Part shown: piece after piece, positions 53,298-63,631 of the stretch
Layout of the letters: each line of letters starts with the position of its first letter
How positions within the stretch are numbered: position 1 is the stretch's first letter
Notes under the pieces: model-generated
Told to the model about the DNA's origin: nothing
Databases searched by the model: none
Seen by the model: only the letters and a program-made list of their open reading frames with translations
NCBI RefSeq assembly: GCF_000516985.1
Contig: NW_006917092.1
Span: 1,008,619 to 1,072,618 of the forward strand
DNA: 64,000 bases
Direction of reading: 5' to 3'
Source: Pestalotiopsis fici W106-1
Lineage: Eukaryota > Ascomycota > Sordariomycetes > Amphisphaeriales > Sporocadaceae
Made by a program: the position numbers and the translations under genes

Positions 53298-55584
53298 ATG
53301 GCAACCGATATCAGCCACACGCCGCCCGAGCTTGGCGACGAGGAGAAATCCCCGAATACCACGTACGAAAAGTCGGGGCTCAAGACGGCGCACAACCTCC
53401 ACGGCCAAGATGTCGAGCTCGAGAACGGACACCTCGCCGAGCTCGAGGTGGACATGAGCCGGGTCCTGTCCAAGGTCGAGGACGAAGGCGACTATGAAGC
53501 CGATACTTCCCCGTTCCCGCAGGTGAGGGCCGTGGTCCCGGAGACGGACGACACGGCAATTCCTGTCAATACGTTCCGGGCTTGGCTACTTGGCATTGTA
53601 AGTTGCGATCATATCTCTTCAGAGCGCACAAAGTAATGGCCGAATCTAAACAACAAATCCATTCTAGATCTTTGTCTTTCTTGGCGCCGGAGTGAACCAA
53701 TTCTTCTCCCTTCGCTACCCCGGAGTCCGCATCGTGTCCCTGGTCGCAGAGCTTCTCGCCTTTCCTCTCGGAGTCGGCCTCGCAAACACCCTGCCCATTG
53801 GCCGCTTCAACCCGGACCGCCACTTCAACATCAAGGAACATGCCCTCGTCACCATCATGATCTGGCCCGGCGTGCTGAGCAACGTGGCGCTGCTGTCGTC
53901 GCTGCACTCGCGCGCCAACGCCATTGCCGACGGCTGGCGCATCACGCGCATCAAGTTCTTCATGGTCGTGTGCGCCGCCGCCTTTGTGTGGTACTGGTTC
54001 CCCGGTCTGATCTGGACCGGCCTCAGCTACTTTACCTGGATCTGCTGGATCGCCCCCAACAACCTGGCCGTCAACCAGGTCTTTGGCATGGTTACGGGTA
54101 TGGGCCTGTTCCCATTGACGTTTGACTGGTCCATGATTGCCTACAACACGAACCCGCTCCTCAGTCCGCACTGGGCTGCGCTCAACGTCTTTTTCGGATT
54201 CGCCTTCTTCTTCTGGATTGTGACGCCTGCTCTATACTACACCAACACTTGGTTTACCGCCTACATGCCATTCTGCACAGCAGATGTCTATGACCGATTC
54301 GGCGACGTGTACGACGTTTCCCAGGTTTTGACAAACAATGAATTTGATCAGACAAAGTACTCGGCGTACTCGCCTCCCTACCTCCCGGCTACATTTGCAT
54401 TTGTCTATGGACTATCCTTTGCCTCCATCACTAGGTAATCATCATCACTCTCTATCGAGATGCGACCAAAAGAGTACTAACCGAGTTACCTTAGTGTCTT
54501 GTCCCATGTGTACTTTTTCCACTGGGACGAAATCAAGCACGCCCTCCGCGGAACCCTGAAACTGGATATTCACGCTCGTCTCATGCGATCGTACACTGCG
54601 GTAAAGTGGTGGTGGTGGGCCGCCATTCTACTTGTCGTCTTGGGCATGAGTATCGGTACCGCCGTGGGTTATGACACCGGTCTTCCCTGGTGGGGAGTCA
54701 TCCTGGCCTATATCATTCCTGCCGTCTACATGATTCCCTGCGGTATGATCCAGGGTGTAACCAATGTCGACGCCAACCAGCTCAACGTCCTTTCCGAGTT
54801 CATCGGAGGTTACATGTTCCAGGGCAAGCCGATTGCCAACATATTGTTCAAGATCCTGTCCACGGATGTGGTCGGCCAGGGACTGTACTTTGCCGCCGAT
54901 TTGAAGCTGGGCCATTACCTCAAGATTGCCCCGCGAACCCTCTTCTTTGCCCAGGGTGTCGCCACCATCCTCGGCGCCCTGACCCAGACGGGCGTGACCC
55001 TGTGGATGCTGGGCAATGTCGACGATATTTGCTCCGAGGACCAGCAAAACGGCTTCTCGTGCCCCAACGGACGTACCGTCTTTTCATCGTCGGTCATTTG
55101 GGGTCTGGTCGGTCCCGCGCGCCTGTACTCTGTCGGCGCCATCTACTCGGGCCTGCTACACTTTTTCTGGATCGGTCTCATCCTGCCGCCCATGACCTAT
55201 TTCATCTGGAAAAAGACCCGGTCCGACTTTGTCCGCAAGATCAACTGGCCCCTCATCTTTGTGGGCACGTACAATGTCCCGCCCGCGACTGGCATCAACT
55301 ACTCGTCGTGGTACATTGTCAACCTAGTGTTCAACAAGATCATCTACCGCCGCTTCTACGCCTGGTGGACAAAGTACAACTATGTGCTCGCCGCTGCCCT
55401 GGATACCGGATTGGCCATTAGCGGTATTGTGATTTTCTTTGCCGTCACCTACGGCCCGAATGCGCAGTTCCCGGATTGGTGGGGAAATACCGTCTGGCAA
55501 AACACGGCCGATGGTTTGGGCCTGCCATGGTTGCAGATGCCCGATGTTGGATATTTCGGAGGTGCTAATGGAACTTGGTCGTGA
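53298..55584 (+). CDS. OPT family oligopeptide transporter, three exons
   Basis: Exons 53298-53597, 53668-54434 and 54495-55584 give 718 residues. After a polar N-terminus, the PT-branch signature SPFPQVRAVVPETDDTAIPV and NTFRAWLLG leads into the first helix, which continues across intron 1 (IFVFLGAGVNQFFSLRYPGV). Further blocks are HFNIKEHALVTIMIW, WICWIAPNNLAVNQVFG, GLFPLTFDWSMIAYN, QGVTNVDANQLNVLSEFIGG, NVPPATGINYSSWYIVN and WWTKYNYVLAAALD. It should be a proton-coupled plasma-membrane importer of tetra/pentapeptides or glutathione-like compounds. The length matches the family (700-800 residues). ATG at 53298 is the first in frame. The short introns cut at the usual family positions. Confidence 0.93.
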
Positions 55585-55677
55585 GCAATGTACATGGCAT
55601 GCCAAGTCACCTATAATCACAAATAACCACAGTGATTATAGAATTATTCTTTAATATATAGCAGCAATCCCATGTAA

Positions 55678-56292
55678 TCACAAGAGTTCGTTTACATCCA
55701 CAGTCCTTATGCTAGCCTCCGGTACAACGTCTCCCTCGCTAGGCCTGCGTTGGGCCTGCACGTCGTCCAAATAGCTCAAAATCTGATGGCATGGAATAAT
55801 TTGTCCTAGATTGTCTCGCAACTCAAAAAGAGGCATGTTTTGCTTGTTACACATGGTCATCAAGAGCTTCTGGGCGCACTCTAAGTTGAATGGCTTTTCC
55901 AGCTTTGCTATCCAGCACCATCCTTCTTGAGGATTTTCCAGAGGTTCTTGAATGCATTGTGATCTCAGTGCTTGCTCGACGTCAATGAAGACAATGATTC
56001 TAGTGCAGTCGCTCTTCCTTTTCCAGCACAAGATGCGGTTTTCCCGTGGGAAGTCGGTATAACCCATCATGCGAACCATCTGGATGTTGGATCGAGAAAT
56101 GAGCAAAGTTTCGGGTCCAGGGGGGTACATTCCTACAAAGTCCCACGCTGTTTCAAATAAATAGGCGTTGAAGTTGAGACTCGGCTGGTTCATAAGTTCT
56201 TGCTGCGCATGGGTGATGATGATGACCTTTTGCGACACTCTTTTCAACTTCTTCGATTCAATAAGCATCGGGACTAGCCACCGCTTGCGCAT
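55678..56292 (-). CDS. Hypothetical protein, 204 residues
   Basis: A single frame with ATG at 56292. The sequence has a normal mix of residues, many Cys and Trp, and blocks such as FNAYLFETAWDFVGMYPPGP, NIQMVRMMGYTDFPRENRI and LCWKRKSDC. I recognise no family. It ends 93 bp from the 3' end of the OPT transporter. The frame is open for another 20 codons upstream of the ATG without a further Met, so a missing upstream exon is possible. No signal peptide or membrane segment is visible. It may be a small fungal-restricted gene; an expression check would settle whether it is real. Confidence 0.5.
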   Translation of the reverse strand: MRKRWLVPMLIESKKLKRVSQKVIIITHAQQELMNQPSLNFNAYLFETAWDFVGMYPPGPETLLISRSNIQMVRMMGYTDFPRENRILCWKRKSDCTRIIVFIDVEQALRSQCIQEPLENPQEGWCWIAKLEKPFNLECAQKLLMTMCNKQNMPLFELRDNLGQIIPCHQILSYLDDVQAQRRPSEGDVVPEASIRTVDVNELL

Positions 56293-57542
56293 GACCAGGA
56301 GCCGATCGTTGCTTCTGCCATGAACCTCGAGCGGCAGCAGAAGGCATCCACTACCTCAAAAGGGCCGGCCTACTCTGTCCGTTGCCCAAGGCTCATCTTG
56401 AGGAATCACTCGGGATAAATGAGTAAATCATTCTGCTGCCGCCTTGGGTTCATCTTCTCGCGGCCAAAGTGCGCAAAACTCGCGCTTTCCGTTCCCTGCC
56501 CCCATCAATCCCATCCCGCTGGGCTGAATAGCTCGGCACACCCATCTTTTCAGGATACGTGCGCAAATCTAAGGGGCATCCTTTTCCTATTATTCTCACA
56601 GGAGATACTCCGTTTACGTCAGTGTGTGTCTTTCCAGCCCTTCCGAAGGCGTGATATCGCAATCCTCGTTACTAACCGTTTTTTCTTATTGAAGCCAACA
56701 TCCCCCACCCCAATCTTGTCCGCATCCCGCGTGCGCTCAGCATATGAAAGATGTCCGATAGGAAGGTACGTTCATTGTGTTTTCCTGCAGCCCAACTAGA
56801 AGTCAGGCACGCTCAGGCTTTTTATCCAGGCCAGGTCTCTGCCAGTGACGCCGGTCCTTCACTCGCCCTGGGCTACGCCTGCGAGGCGGGGTGCATATGT
56901 TTGGGTACGCATCCCCTCAATCCGCTCCCGAGCCTTTCTCTCGTTTTGCAGGGCTTGCGGCGATCTGAAGGATTCAGAGGCCAGAAATCGGGGCGCGGAA
57001 GACATCGTGTGTGGATGAGACCCCCAACCCGCGGGGGCGGGATGGACGCCATGAACCCACGAAACCGCGAAACCGACCAAACCAGGGGCCAGGATGCAGG
57101 TGCGAGGCAGCCTTTCAGCTCAGATGGCCGGAATGCAAGGCTTGTAAGGCTACCAAGTGGCTGGCAGATTAAGTGACGCACTGGCAGTGGTGGTCACCTT
57201 GGGTACTCTGCGTCACTTTTTTTGCTACCCTCTTGGCTACTCACATGCCTACGCGTGGCAATGGCACTGCAGAGTGGCAGCCTTAAATCGCACTTTGGGG
57301 TAACACGACATGCCAATTCTGCCTATCACAATACTGAGCGTAGTACAAAAAGCCAGTGACGCTGCCATACTAAAAGTAACCAACAACCTTAAAATCTGAA
57401 AAACCTGTAGTTACTTAAGCTGAGACTCTGTCATCTCACAGTTGCATCGCATTACGGACCCTTTACCTAGGTATGTCTTTAGTCTCCCTTCTATCCATAT
57501 CAGGAGCTAACTACCGGGGGAGACATCTCGTAACGCCGTACG
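56293..57542. other. Intergenic stretch with one hairpin, no gene seen
   Basis: Frames at 56419-56799, 56751-57176 (+) and 56873-57181 (-) overlap and have no motif. A 10-bp inverted repeat lies at 57171-57218. The end (57440-57540) is the promoter and leader of the DUF3176 gene. Confidence 0.45.
57171..57218. repeat. Perfect 10-bp inverted repeat with a 28-nt loop
   Basis: AAGTGACGCA at 57171-57180 pairs with TGCGTCACTT at 57209-57218. TGACGCA is close to a bZIP/CRE half site, so this may be two opposed binding sites, a hairpin, or a remnant of a transposon end. Confidence 0.5.
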
Positions 57543-60041
57543 ATGCATCCTTTCTCGTGGATAAAAGCACATTTCCCCTTGAATACATCGCTTCCATCGC
57601 TTAAAAAGAGGCGCTTTCGCCACGTTAAAGTATGGGCGTGGGAAATAGTGGCGTGCACCATTGCCTTCATAATGATGATGGCTGTTGCGGTTACAATATA
57701 CCCGCATGCCAACCGCCCCCTGCCGCAATGGCGTTATGGAATTACAATCAACGGCCTCTTATCCATTTATAGCATCGTTTTACGCGGCTGCCTCGGCTTT
57801 GTTCTTACCTCGTGTATTGGCCAATTGCAATGGATTTGGTTTTCCGCCGATAGACGTCCTCTTTACGATGCAGTTCTTTACGATAACGCCGGCCGCGGAC
57901 CATGGGGATCACTTGTATGGCTTTGGAAGCACCATATTAAACAGCCACTCACCGCATTTGGCGCCCTTATAACGCTTATCTCTATGGCTATAGATCCTAT
58001 CGTTCAACAGCTCGTGGCGCCGGTTAATTGTTCGTGGCAGGCCTCAGAGCTTAACGCGACGTTGCCTCGAAGGAACTATTTTGGATATGAATCGACTCTT
58101 CCAATGCCACCCGCGGACAGCACAAAACTTGAAAGGGCGGTCGCACTTGGTATGATATCTTCTGGTGATGATATTGTATTCCAATGTCCCACTGGGAATT
58201 GCACATTCCCGGAAACCTTTGGCACATTGGGATTTTGCTCCTCTTGCGAGGATATTTCCAGAAGGCTCTCATTTACTTACGAATGCTGTCATGATAATAT
58301 TACTGGCAATTGTACAGAAATTTCGCACCCAGCCAATTGTTCTGGTCCCGGCTTTTTAGGGATCAATTTCGTAACCAGTCTTCATGCCGGCGCCCTCAAT
58401 GGACCCAAGATCTTGAATATTACCACCCCCCAATTAGCTCAACCCTCTTTGGATCCAGCATGTACAAGCTGCATCAGAAATTGGGCAACGACACCGGTCG
58501 ACTTCAACCTAGGCGGCATGGTTAAGGGGACGGAGGGTTACTCAACGACCGATACCAACATACAACTGGTTTTCGCCAACACAATTTTCAACAGTACAAA
58601 TGTCAACCCGCTTACTGGACAACAAATTCTTAACTGCGACGCAGCTACACCCGAGCACGATTCCTGGACATGCATTGGTTACGGTGCAGCTAGCTGCACG
58701 CTATCGCCATGCTTCAGGCTGTATAATGCCTCGGTTACTGACGGAATACTCTCTGAGACACTCATCGACACTATCAAGTTAGTAGCCCCAAGTAATGAAT
58801 ATCCAGATGACGAAACCATCAATTATTTTGGACTTCTTGACACCCAGTGTCCTTCACCGGCCGACATGGAACTACTCACAGCCCAGAATATCACGGTCCT
58901 TGGGCCCGAGCCCCAGCCCTCTAGTCGGTGGCAGCGGTTCTATGTTCCGGGAAAGAAAAACGCGACCTACTCCGCCTGGGTCCCGAAAAATTTAACGGAC
59001 CCCTTTCAAGACGATTGGCTAGTACCAGAAGACCTCTGGACCCAAAGCTGTGCATACGCAATTGGCAGGGAAATGGCACTGTTCATGCAAAAGGAACTGT
59101 TTTTTAAGCTTGGCCAGAACACGGATCTGAGTGCATCTATGATTGGACTGCCCATTTCCGTCTCGACCGGAATCGGCACATCAGACCCGTGGTTGGACGT
59201 GCTGAGTTCGACTTTGCTCACTTTTGAAATCCTGGGCGGGTCGGAACTGATGCAGCGCACTTACAACTATGGGAATTACTCGTTCGCCTTGGTCGAGGAG
59301 ATCATGGCTAACATATCCGAGTCCATCACACGCTTCATGCGCACTCAGGAGGCGGATCCCGAGTACGACTTCGGCGCCCCAGTGCAAGGCGAGTCATTGA
59401 GCGCTGGGACGTGCCTCGCCGTGCGCTGGGGCTGGATCGCAGTCCCGGCAGCCGTAACCACGTGCGTGCTCATGTTGCTCACCGTCATCGCAACTGGCAC
59501 CGCCCAGAGCCGCCTGCCTCCTTGGAAACAGTCGTTTCTCACCTGGGTGTTTCACGGCCCACGGCCCCAGCTGCATCAGCAGTTCCAGCATCAGTCTGGC
59601 CCTGCGATGCAAGGCATGGAGAGCGCTTCGGAGGGTGTGTACGTCACATTTATGAGCGCGGATCCCGCGAATCCACATATCGTGGAGAATGAGACACCGG
59701 AAGAGACACGACTAGGGCGTTGGGAGAGGGTAAAGCATTTCCTGTCCGTGGCCTCTTTTTTCCCGAGTATCTCAAAGAGGCTGAAGAAAGGAACTATGAG
59801 TGAGGGGGGCGCCACCTCTACTACGGCAGCTGTGTCAGAAGAAGAAGTAATACCTGACGTAGACCAAGAGAGAGTAACCGGAGCTGAGCAGAGCCCGCTG
59901 CTCAGTAGACGAGACCTGGCGAATGTAGGAGGGAACGATCCATCTTTTTTGCCTCCCGAAGAGAACAATGAGAATCCCGAAGAATTTGGGCGAAATTTAA
60001 ATGCTGCTCTAAGCAATATAATAAGCGAGGCGAGTGTATAA
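57543..60041 (+). CDS. DUF3176 family membrane glycoprotein
   Basis: An intronless gene of 832 residues. A membrane segment (VACTIAFIMMMAVAVTIYP) comes at about 35-55, then the DUF3176 signature RPLPQWRYGITINGLLSIYS, a second segment (GCLGFVLTSCIGQLQWIWF) with RPLYDAVLYDNAGRGPWGSL, and a third (LTAFGALITLISMAIDPIVQ). A large extracellular region of about 450 residues follows, with many N-X-S/T sites and paired cysteines (CPTGNCTFP, CSSCED, CTSCIRNW). A last membrane helix (WIAVPAAVTTCVLMLLTVIA) near 645 precedes a cytosolic Ser/Glu-rich tail. The family is large in filamentous ascomycetes and has no known function. The layout suggests a plasma-membrane receptor or wall-linked protein. Confidence 0.92.
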   Translation: MHPFSWIKAHFPLNTSLPSLKKRRFRHVKVWAWEIVACTIAFIMMMAVAVTIYPHANRPLPQWRYGITINGLLSIYSIVLRGCLGFVLTSCIGQLQWIWFSADRRPLYDAVLYDNAGRGPWGSLVWLWKHHIKQPLTAFGALITLISMAIDPIVQQLVAPVNCSWQASELNATLPRRNYFGYESTLPMPPADSTKLERAVALGMISSGDDIVFQCPTGNCTFPETFGTLGFCSSCEDISRRLSFTYECCHDNITGNCTEISHPANCSGPGFLGINFVTSLHAGALNGPKILNITTPQLAQPSLDPACTSCIRNWATTPVDFNLGGMVKGTEGYSTTDTNIQLVFANTIFNSTNVNPLTGQQILNCDAATPEHDSWTCIGYGAASCTLSPCFRLYNASVTDGILSETLIDTIKLVAPSNEYPDDETINYFGLLDTQCPSPADMELLTAQNITVLGPEPQPSSRWQRFYVPGKKNATYSAWVPKNLTDPFQDDWLVPEDLWTQSCAYAIGREMALFMQKELFFKLGQNTDLSASMIGLPISVSTGIGTSDPWLDVLSSTLLTFEILGGSELMQRTYNYGNYSFALVEEIMANISESITRFMRTQEADPEYDFGAPVQGESLSAGTCLAVRWGWIAVPAAVTTCVLMLLTVIATGTAQSRLPPWKQSFLTWVFHGPRPQLHQQFQHQSGPAMQGMESASEGVYVTFMSADPANPHIVENETPEETRLGRWERVKHFLSVASFFPSISKRLKKGTMSEGGATSTTAAVSEEEVIPDVDQERVTGAEQSPLLSRRDLANVGGNDPSFLPPEENNENPEEFGRNLNAALSNIISEASV

Positions 60042-61162
60042 TAAATTGCTTTTGTACTGTTTGTTCAATTTCAAGGCTCTGGGCAACTATTCAGCGCCCC
60101 ATGTATGTCTCAAAGCCCTTATCTATAAATCCAGCCCCCAAAAGCCCTGGAAGCAGCATGGGCAGCTATATTAGGCACCACGTGTCTCAGGAGATCTTGG
60201 CTTTCCGCAAATGAGTGTTGGCGTAAACATTGCAACCAGGGAACGCGGGCGGCGAGCTCGGTACGTTGACGACGCCATCGGCCCAGACGCGGTGGGCGCG
60301 GACGAGGGCATCGGGGGCGAGGCCGAGGCTGGCGGCGCGGGCTGGGGCCGAGCAGCAGCTCGGGGGCCTCGCCCGACATCTTGGCGCAGCGGCGGCCTGT
60401 GACGGCCACGAGCCGCCATCGCAGCTGGTGCACGTCATGACCAGCATCCGCTAAGCAGGTGATTGGATGGCTCAAATTTCTAGTTTTCAACTTTCTCATG
60501 ATATCTAGCACGTCTAGGTACCTGGTTCCACTTTACATTCCGCTTGATGAGGTAACAGAGAAGGAGCACCAAGAGACCCGCCCTGCTCACTGGATCTTGG
60601 TACACTTGCGGCGCGGCGGCGAAGGCTCGACTGATTACATTGCCTCAGTTTTCGACTAGCTCAACCAAGGCGATGCACCTTTCGTCACGAGAGAGATGGT
60701 CAGAGGCATTGTGCACTTGCTGCCAGGTGATGCGAAGCTGGATGTTCAGCGAATGTATATTCCCCAGCAGACAGATGGCTCCAGCTGTGTGGTCTCGACG
60801 TCATTGCCCACGCTATCTCTCTCATAGCGACAAAAAATGGCCACAACCTGCAGCCCGAGCACGAGGAAGTCAACTTCATGTGACGCTGATTGTTTTATGC
60901 ATTCGCAGAGCGAATAAACTTGGCCCGCTTAGCCGATGCGCAACCAGCCTCGCAGAATTCATCAAGTACTTCTTGATGTAGCTATTGAAAGAGCAGCGGA
61001 AAACAGTGGTTTACACGGTGCCTCTCGCGGCAACAAGACATGATAATTATTTGCAGCTGTTGAGGATCATCATCCCTTTCTTTTAAAACGACCCCAGTTT
61101 GTCTTTTCGGTTGTCTATAAGCACAGGAGCCTTATAACCTAGATATCACATAGCAAGGCAGT
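60042..61162. other. Stretch with a GC-rich coding-like patch, no supported gene
   Basis: At 60230-60450 the sequence is much richer in GC than its surroundings, with open frames on both strands; a minus-strand frame reads ALVRAHRVWADGVVNVPSSP before a stop. This may be a broken gene, but I cannot name it. The rest up to the gap is AT-rich and empty. Confidence 0.4.
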
Positions 61163-61262
61163 NNNNNNNNNNNNNNNNNNNNNNNNNNNNNNNNNNNNNN
61201 NNNNNNNNNNNNNNNNNNNNNNNNNNNNNNNNNNNNNNNNNNNNNNNNNNNNNNNNNNNNNN
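61163..61262. other. Assembly gap of 100 N
   Basis: Exactly 100 N, the conventional size for a gap of unknown length. What it hides is unknown; the repeat-rich sequence on its right suggests a repeat that did not assemble. Confidence 0.99.
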
Positions 61263-61560
61263 AGAAGGAGGCAGCACGAAACGCCGCCTCCTTCTTTTAG
61301 CCGGCCAGCCGGCCAACCGGTGGCCACCGGTAGGCTAATTACGGCCGGTGGGAGCCTATGGCCGGTGGCTATAGCCCGGCGGGTTAAGCTTAAGAAAGCC
61401 TATAGCCGGTGGCCACCGGTTAGGTAAGGTCTTCTTAATAGAAGGCGTTGTTTTAACAGGCGGCGCGTAGCGGCGCGGTTCCCCAGGAAAAAATATATAA
61501 AGCCTAAACGCTTTTTAAAAAGCAAAAAACGGGCGCGAGGTCGCAACGTCCGTTTTACCG
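61263..61560. repeat. GC-rich palindromic repeat patch, likely mobile-element remnant
   Basis: A hairpin AGAAGGAGGC / GCCTCCTTCT lies at 61263-61295. The 16-bp palindrome ACCGGTGGCCACCGGT is at 61316-61331, and its 14-bp core returns at 61406-61419. CCGGCCAGCCGGCC, GGCCTATGGCCGGTGGC-like and TTAAGCTTAA segments fill the rest. Density of palindromes and position next to a gap and a truncated gene suggest a transposon or satellite end. No transposase is visible. Confidence 0.6.
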
Positions 61561-61575
61561 CCGGCATTTAGTCAG

Positions 61576-61968
61576 CTAAGCTCGCACCATTTTGCCCGTT
61601 TTTCGGTTCGGGCGTGGCCAGATTTTGTGAAGCGTCCAGCCCCAATGAAACCACCTGGAGTTTCCCAATTTGCCGTCTCCAAGTGTCCATTTGTCGACAT
61701 CTGATAGGTAGGCGTAGCATGTTCGGGCTTCTTCGTACCAGCGAAACATTGAGTTGATGTCGAGCAGAGCGATCTCTACGGGCGCGACGCTTGGGTCTCG
61801 GCCTGACCCTTCATCATTGGTAAAGTATTCCGCGTGCGCGCTGCGCCAATCACGGTACTGTTGAAGTGTCACTTCGCCCTCACCCCAAGTGTGCGATAGG
61901 ATTGCGTAGGGCGGAGTTATCCCCACGAACTCTTTGAGTTCAAGGTTACTCGCCTTGATTACACGCAT
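61576..61968 (-). pseudogene. Truncated HET-domain protein (heterokaryon incompatibility)
   Basis: The frame starts MRVIKASNLELKEFVGITPP and YAILSHTWGEGEVTLQQY, the normal opening of a fungal HET domain, and later reads SMFRWYEEARTCYAYLSDV and SRWFHWGWTLHKIW. Between them the conserved block that normally contains the 'W-x-D-T-C-C-I-D' motif is absent: ALLDINSMFRWY joins directly to the upstream loop. The protein ends after 130 residues, where the 'GWTLQE' block of intact HET domains would continue for hundreds of residues. The repeat patch and assembly gap begin just past this point. HET proteins trigger cell death on non-self fusion; this copy should be inactive. Confidence 0.8.
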
Positions 61969-62221
61969 CGTTCCAATGTTCCAATGAATATTCACGGTCT
62001 CAAAGTTACGGAATACAGACGCGGTGGAGCCTCGTGTTTTTGAAGAGTTTGGCCTGTCGGAGCTGGATTTGTTCCATCTGTAGCCACTTTGGCACCTTCC
62101 ATGCCCAATGATTGGAAGAATTTCCCCCCGCTTATTACAGTTTTCTTATTCGTTGACATCTCGTCTAATTTATACCACGAACATTGGGATGAGGCTGTGG
62201 TTGAAAGCAGGTTACGCCATA

Positions 62222-63631
62222 TCAAGACCCTTCGTCTAAGAGAATGTACTGTAGCTTTCGAAGAGTATTGAGTCGCGGCGGCAAAGCATCCAGCGCGACA
62301 TGTTTTGTCTCAGCAAGATGAACGCACAGAATGCCTTCGGCCATAGCAGGCTTCACGTCTCGGTCCTCGTTATCTCCCACATAGACAATTTCCTCCGGGG
62401 AGATGCAGAGATGCTTCATTACCTTGTTGAATAAGCCATCAACTTTGGTCACACCGAAATAGTTAGTTGTAGCCAGAAAGTCAATGTGGCCGTCGATGCC
62501 GAGGTCCTTGACTGCTCTCTCTTGTGCATCTTGTGGTCCCTCTGTCATGATCACAATCTTCTTGCCCATGCCTTTGATAGTCGATAGCAAATTTAGTGCG
62601 CCGCACTTCAACTCGAGTGAGGCCCTGAGAGTGGACTCGTAGCTGTTGAGAATTTCGGTCAAGAAGGTATTGTCCTGTGGCAGTGAGAAGTTGGCTAGAA
62701 GCGAAGCAAATCTTTCTCTGCGATAGTCGAATGAAGTCTTTCCATCAGAGAAAGCATTCGCAGTCTTTTCTTTGAGAATGTGAGAATATTCTCCCTGCAG
62801 CGCAGGCAATGGTATGTCATATTGCATGGAGATCTGCCTAAGGACTTTATGCGTGGCTTTCCCTGAGCTGCGACGAAATTCATGCAGGGTGTCGTCAAGA
62901 TCAAATCCAAACCAGGTCTTCTTGGTAAACATGGCGCGCAATTTCTGCACATCATCCTTCCAGAAGTCCAGGTATAAGTGACCGACTTGTTTTTCAATGG
63001 TATCTTTCTCCGCATTGGATAAGAGATCATGGCAAGGCAAGTCTGTGTCAACAAAAGAGGCAGATCCGGACCCGAGTGATTGATTGAAGTCTGTCAAGTT
63101 CTCCGAGCCCCAATGATTGCAGATTCGCTTGATTTCCGCAGAAGGGTCCTGGACCAGTCGCTCATAGACGAGGGACGAAGCGGTATGCGACGGTGCCTGT
63201 TGAAGCGCGCGAGACATGTTGACGAAACAGTCGACAAGAGTTTCTGCATTGGCGCGGCCAGCTTTCTTCCAATTATCGAGAACTCGGACGGGATCGCTGA
63301 TCAAATATACTGATCTGAAAGTGGCGTGTGCAGACGGGCTGTAGGACGCGTCGGACGAGCATTCTGCATTTTGGAGGCCATTGTCAAGCTCTTGCATGCA
63401 AATGACGAAGCGCTTACCCGCGTTTTTTGCCTTGGCCAAAACATTGAAACTCTCCAAATCATCCCAGGCCAATGACTCCGAGCCTTTCCCGTCTCTCAGA
63501 ACGCGCTGGTCTGTGACTGCGCACACAGTTGATGCTGCAAAGACGTGCTCGACAAGTGTGGAGCCGCTATTAGGGCAGGCAACAATGGCCCAAATTTGCG
63601 GATCTTGTGGCTGCGACGATGATGGAGTCAT
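62222..63631 (-). CDS. Fusion of a sulfotransferase-like domain and a HAD hydrolase
   Basis: An intronless gene of 469 residues from the first ATG. Residues 10-235 look like a P-loop sulfotransferase-type fold: strand IWAIVACPNSGSTLVEHVF (5'-phosphosulfate loop), SVYLISDPVRVLDNWKKAG in the place of the 3'-phosphate motif, and LVYERLVQDPSAEIKRIC near 155. Residues 240-469 are a HAD-superfamily hydrolase: motif I FGFDLDDTLH (Asp244, Asp246), motif II KIVIMTEGP, and motif IV EEIVYVGDNEDRDVKPAMAE. All HAD catalytic residues seem present. The single uninterrupted frame argues for a true fusion. Possible roles are sulfate transfer with phosphate removal (for example from a PAP-type product), but that is inference. 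Confidence 0.8.
   Translation of the reverse strand: MTPSSSQPQDPQIWAIVACPNSGSTLVEHVFAASTVCAVTDQRVLRDGKGSESLAWDDLESFNVLAKAKNAGKRFVICMQELDNGLQNAECSSDASYSPSAHATFRSVYLISDPVRVLDNWKKAGRANAETLVDCFVNMSRALQQAPSHTASSLVYERLVQDPSAEIKRICNHWGSENLTDFNQSLGSGSASFVDTDLPCHDLLSNAEKDTIEKQVGHLYLDFWKDDVQKLRAMFTKKTWFGFDLDDTLHEFRRSSGKATHKVLRQISMQYDIPLPALQGEYSHILKEKTANAFSDGKTSFDYRRERFASLLANFSLPQDNTFLTEILNSYESTLRASLELKCGALNLLSTIKGMGKKIVIMTEGPQDAQERAVKDLGIDGHIDFLATTNYFGVTKVDGLFNKVMKHLCISPEEIVYVGDNEDRDVKPAMAEGILCVHLAETKHVALDALPPRLNTLRKLQYILLDEGS

Noticed and set aside
53566..54171. Open frame of 201 codons on the minus strand
   Set aside because: Antisense to exon 2 of the OPT transporter; composition (Gly, Asp, His-rich) is that of a shadow frame.
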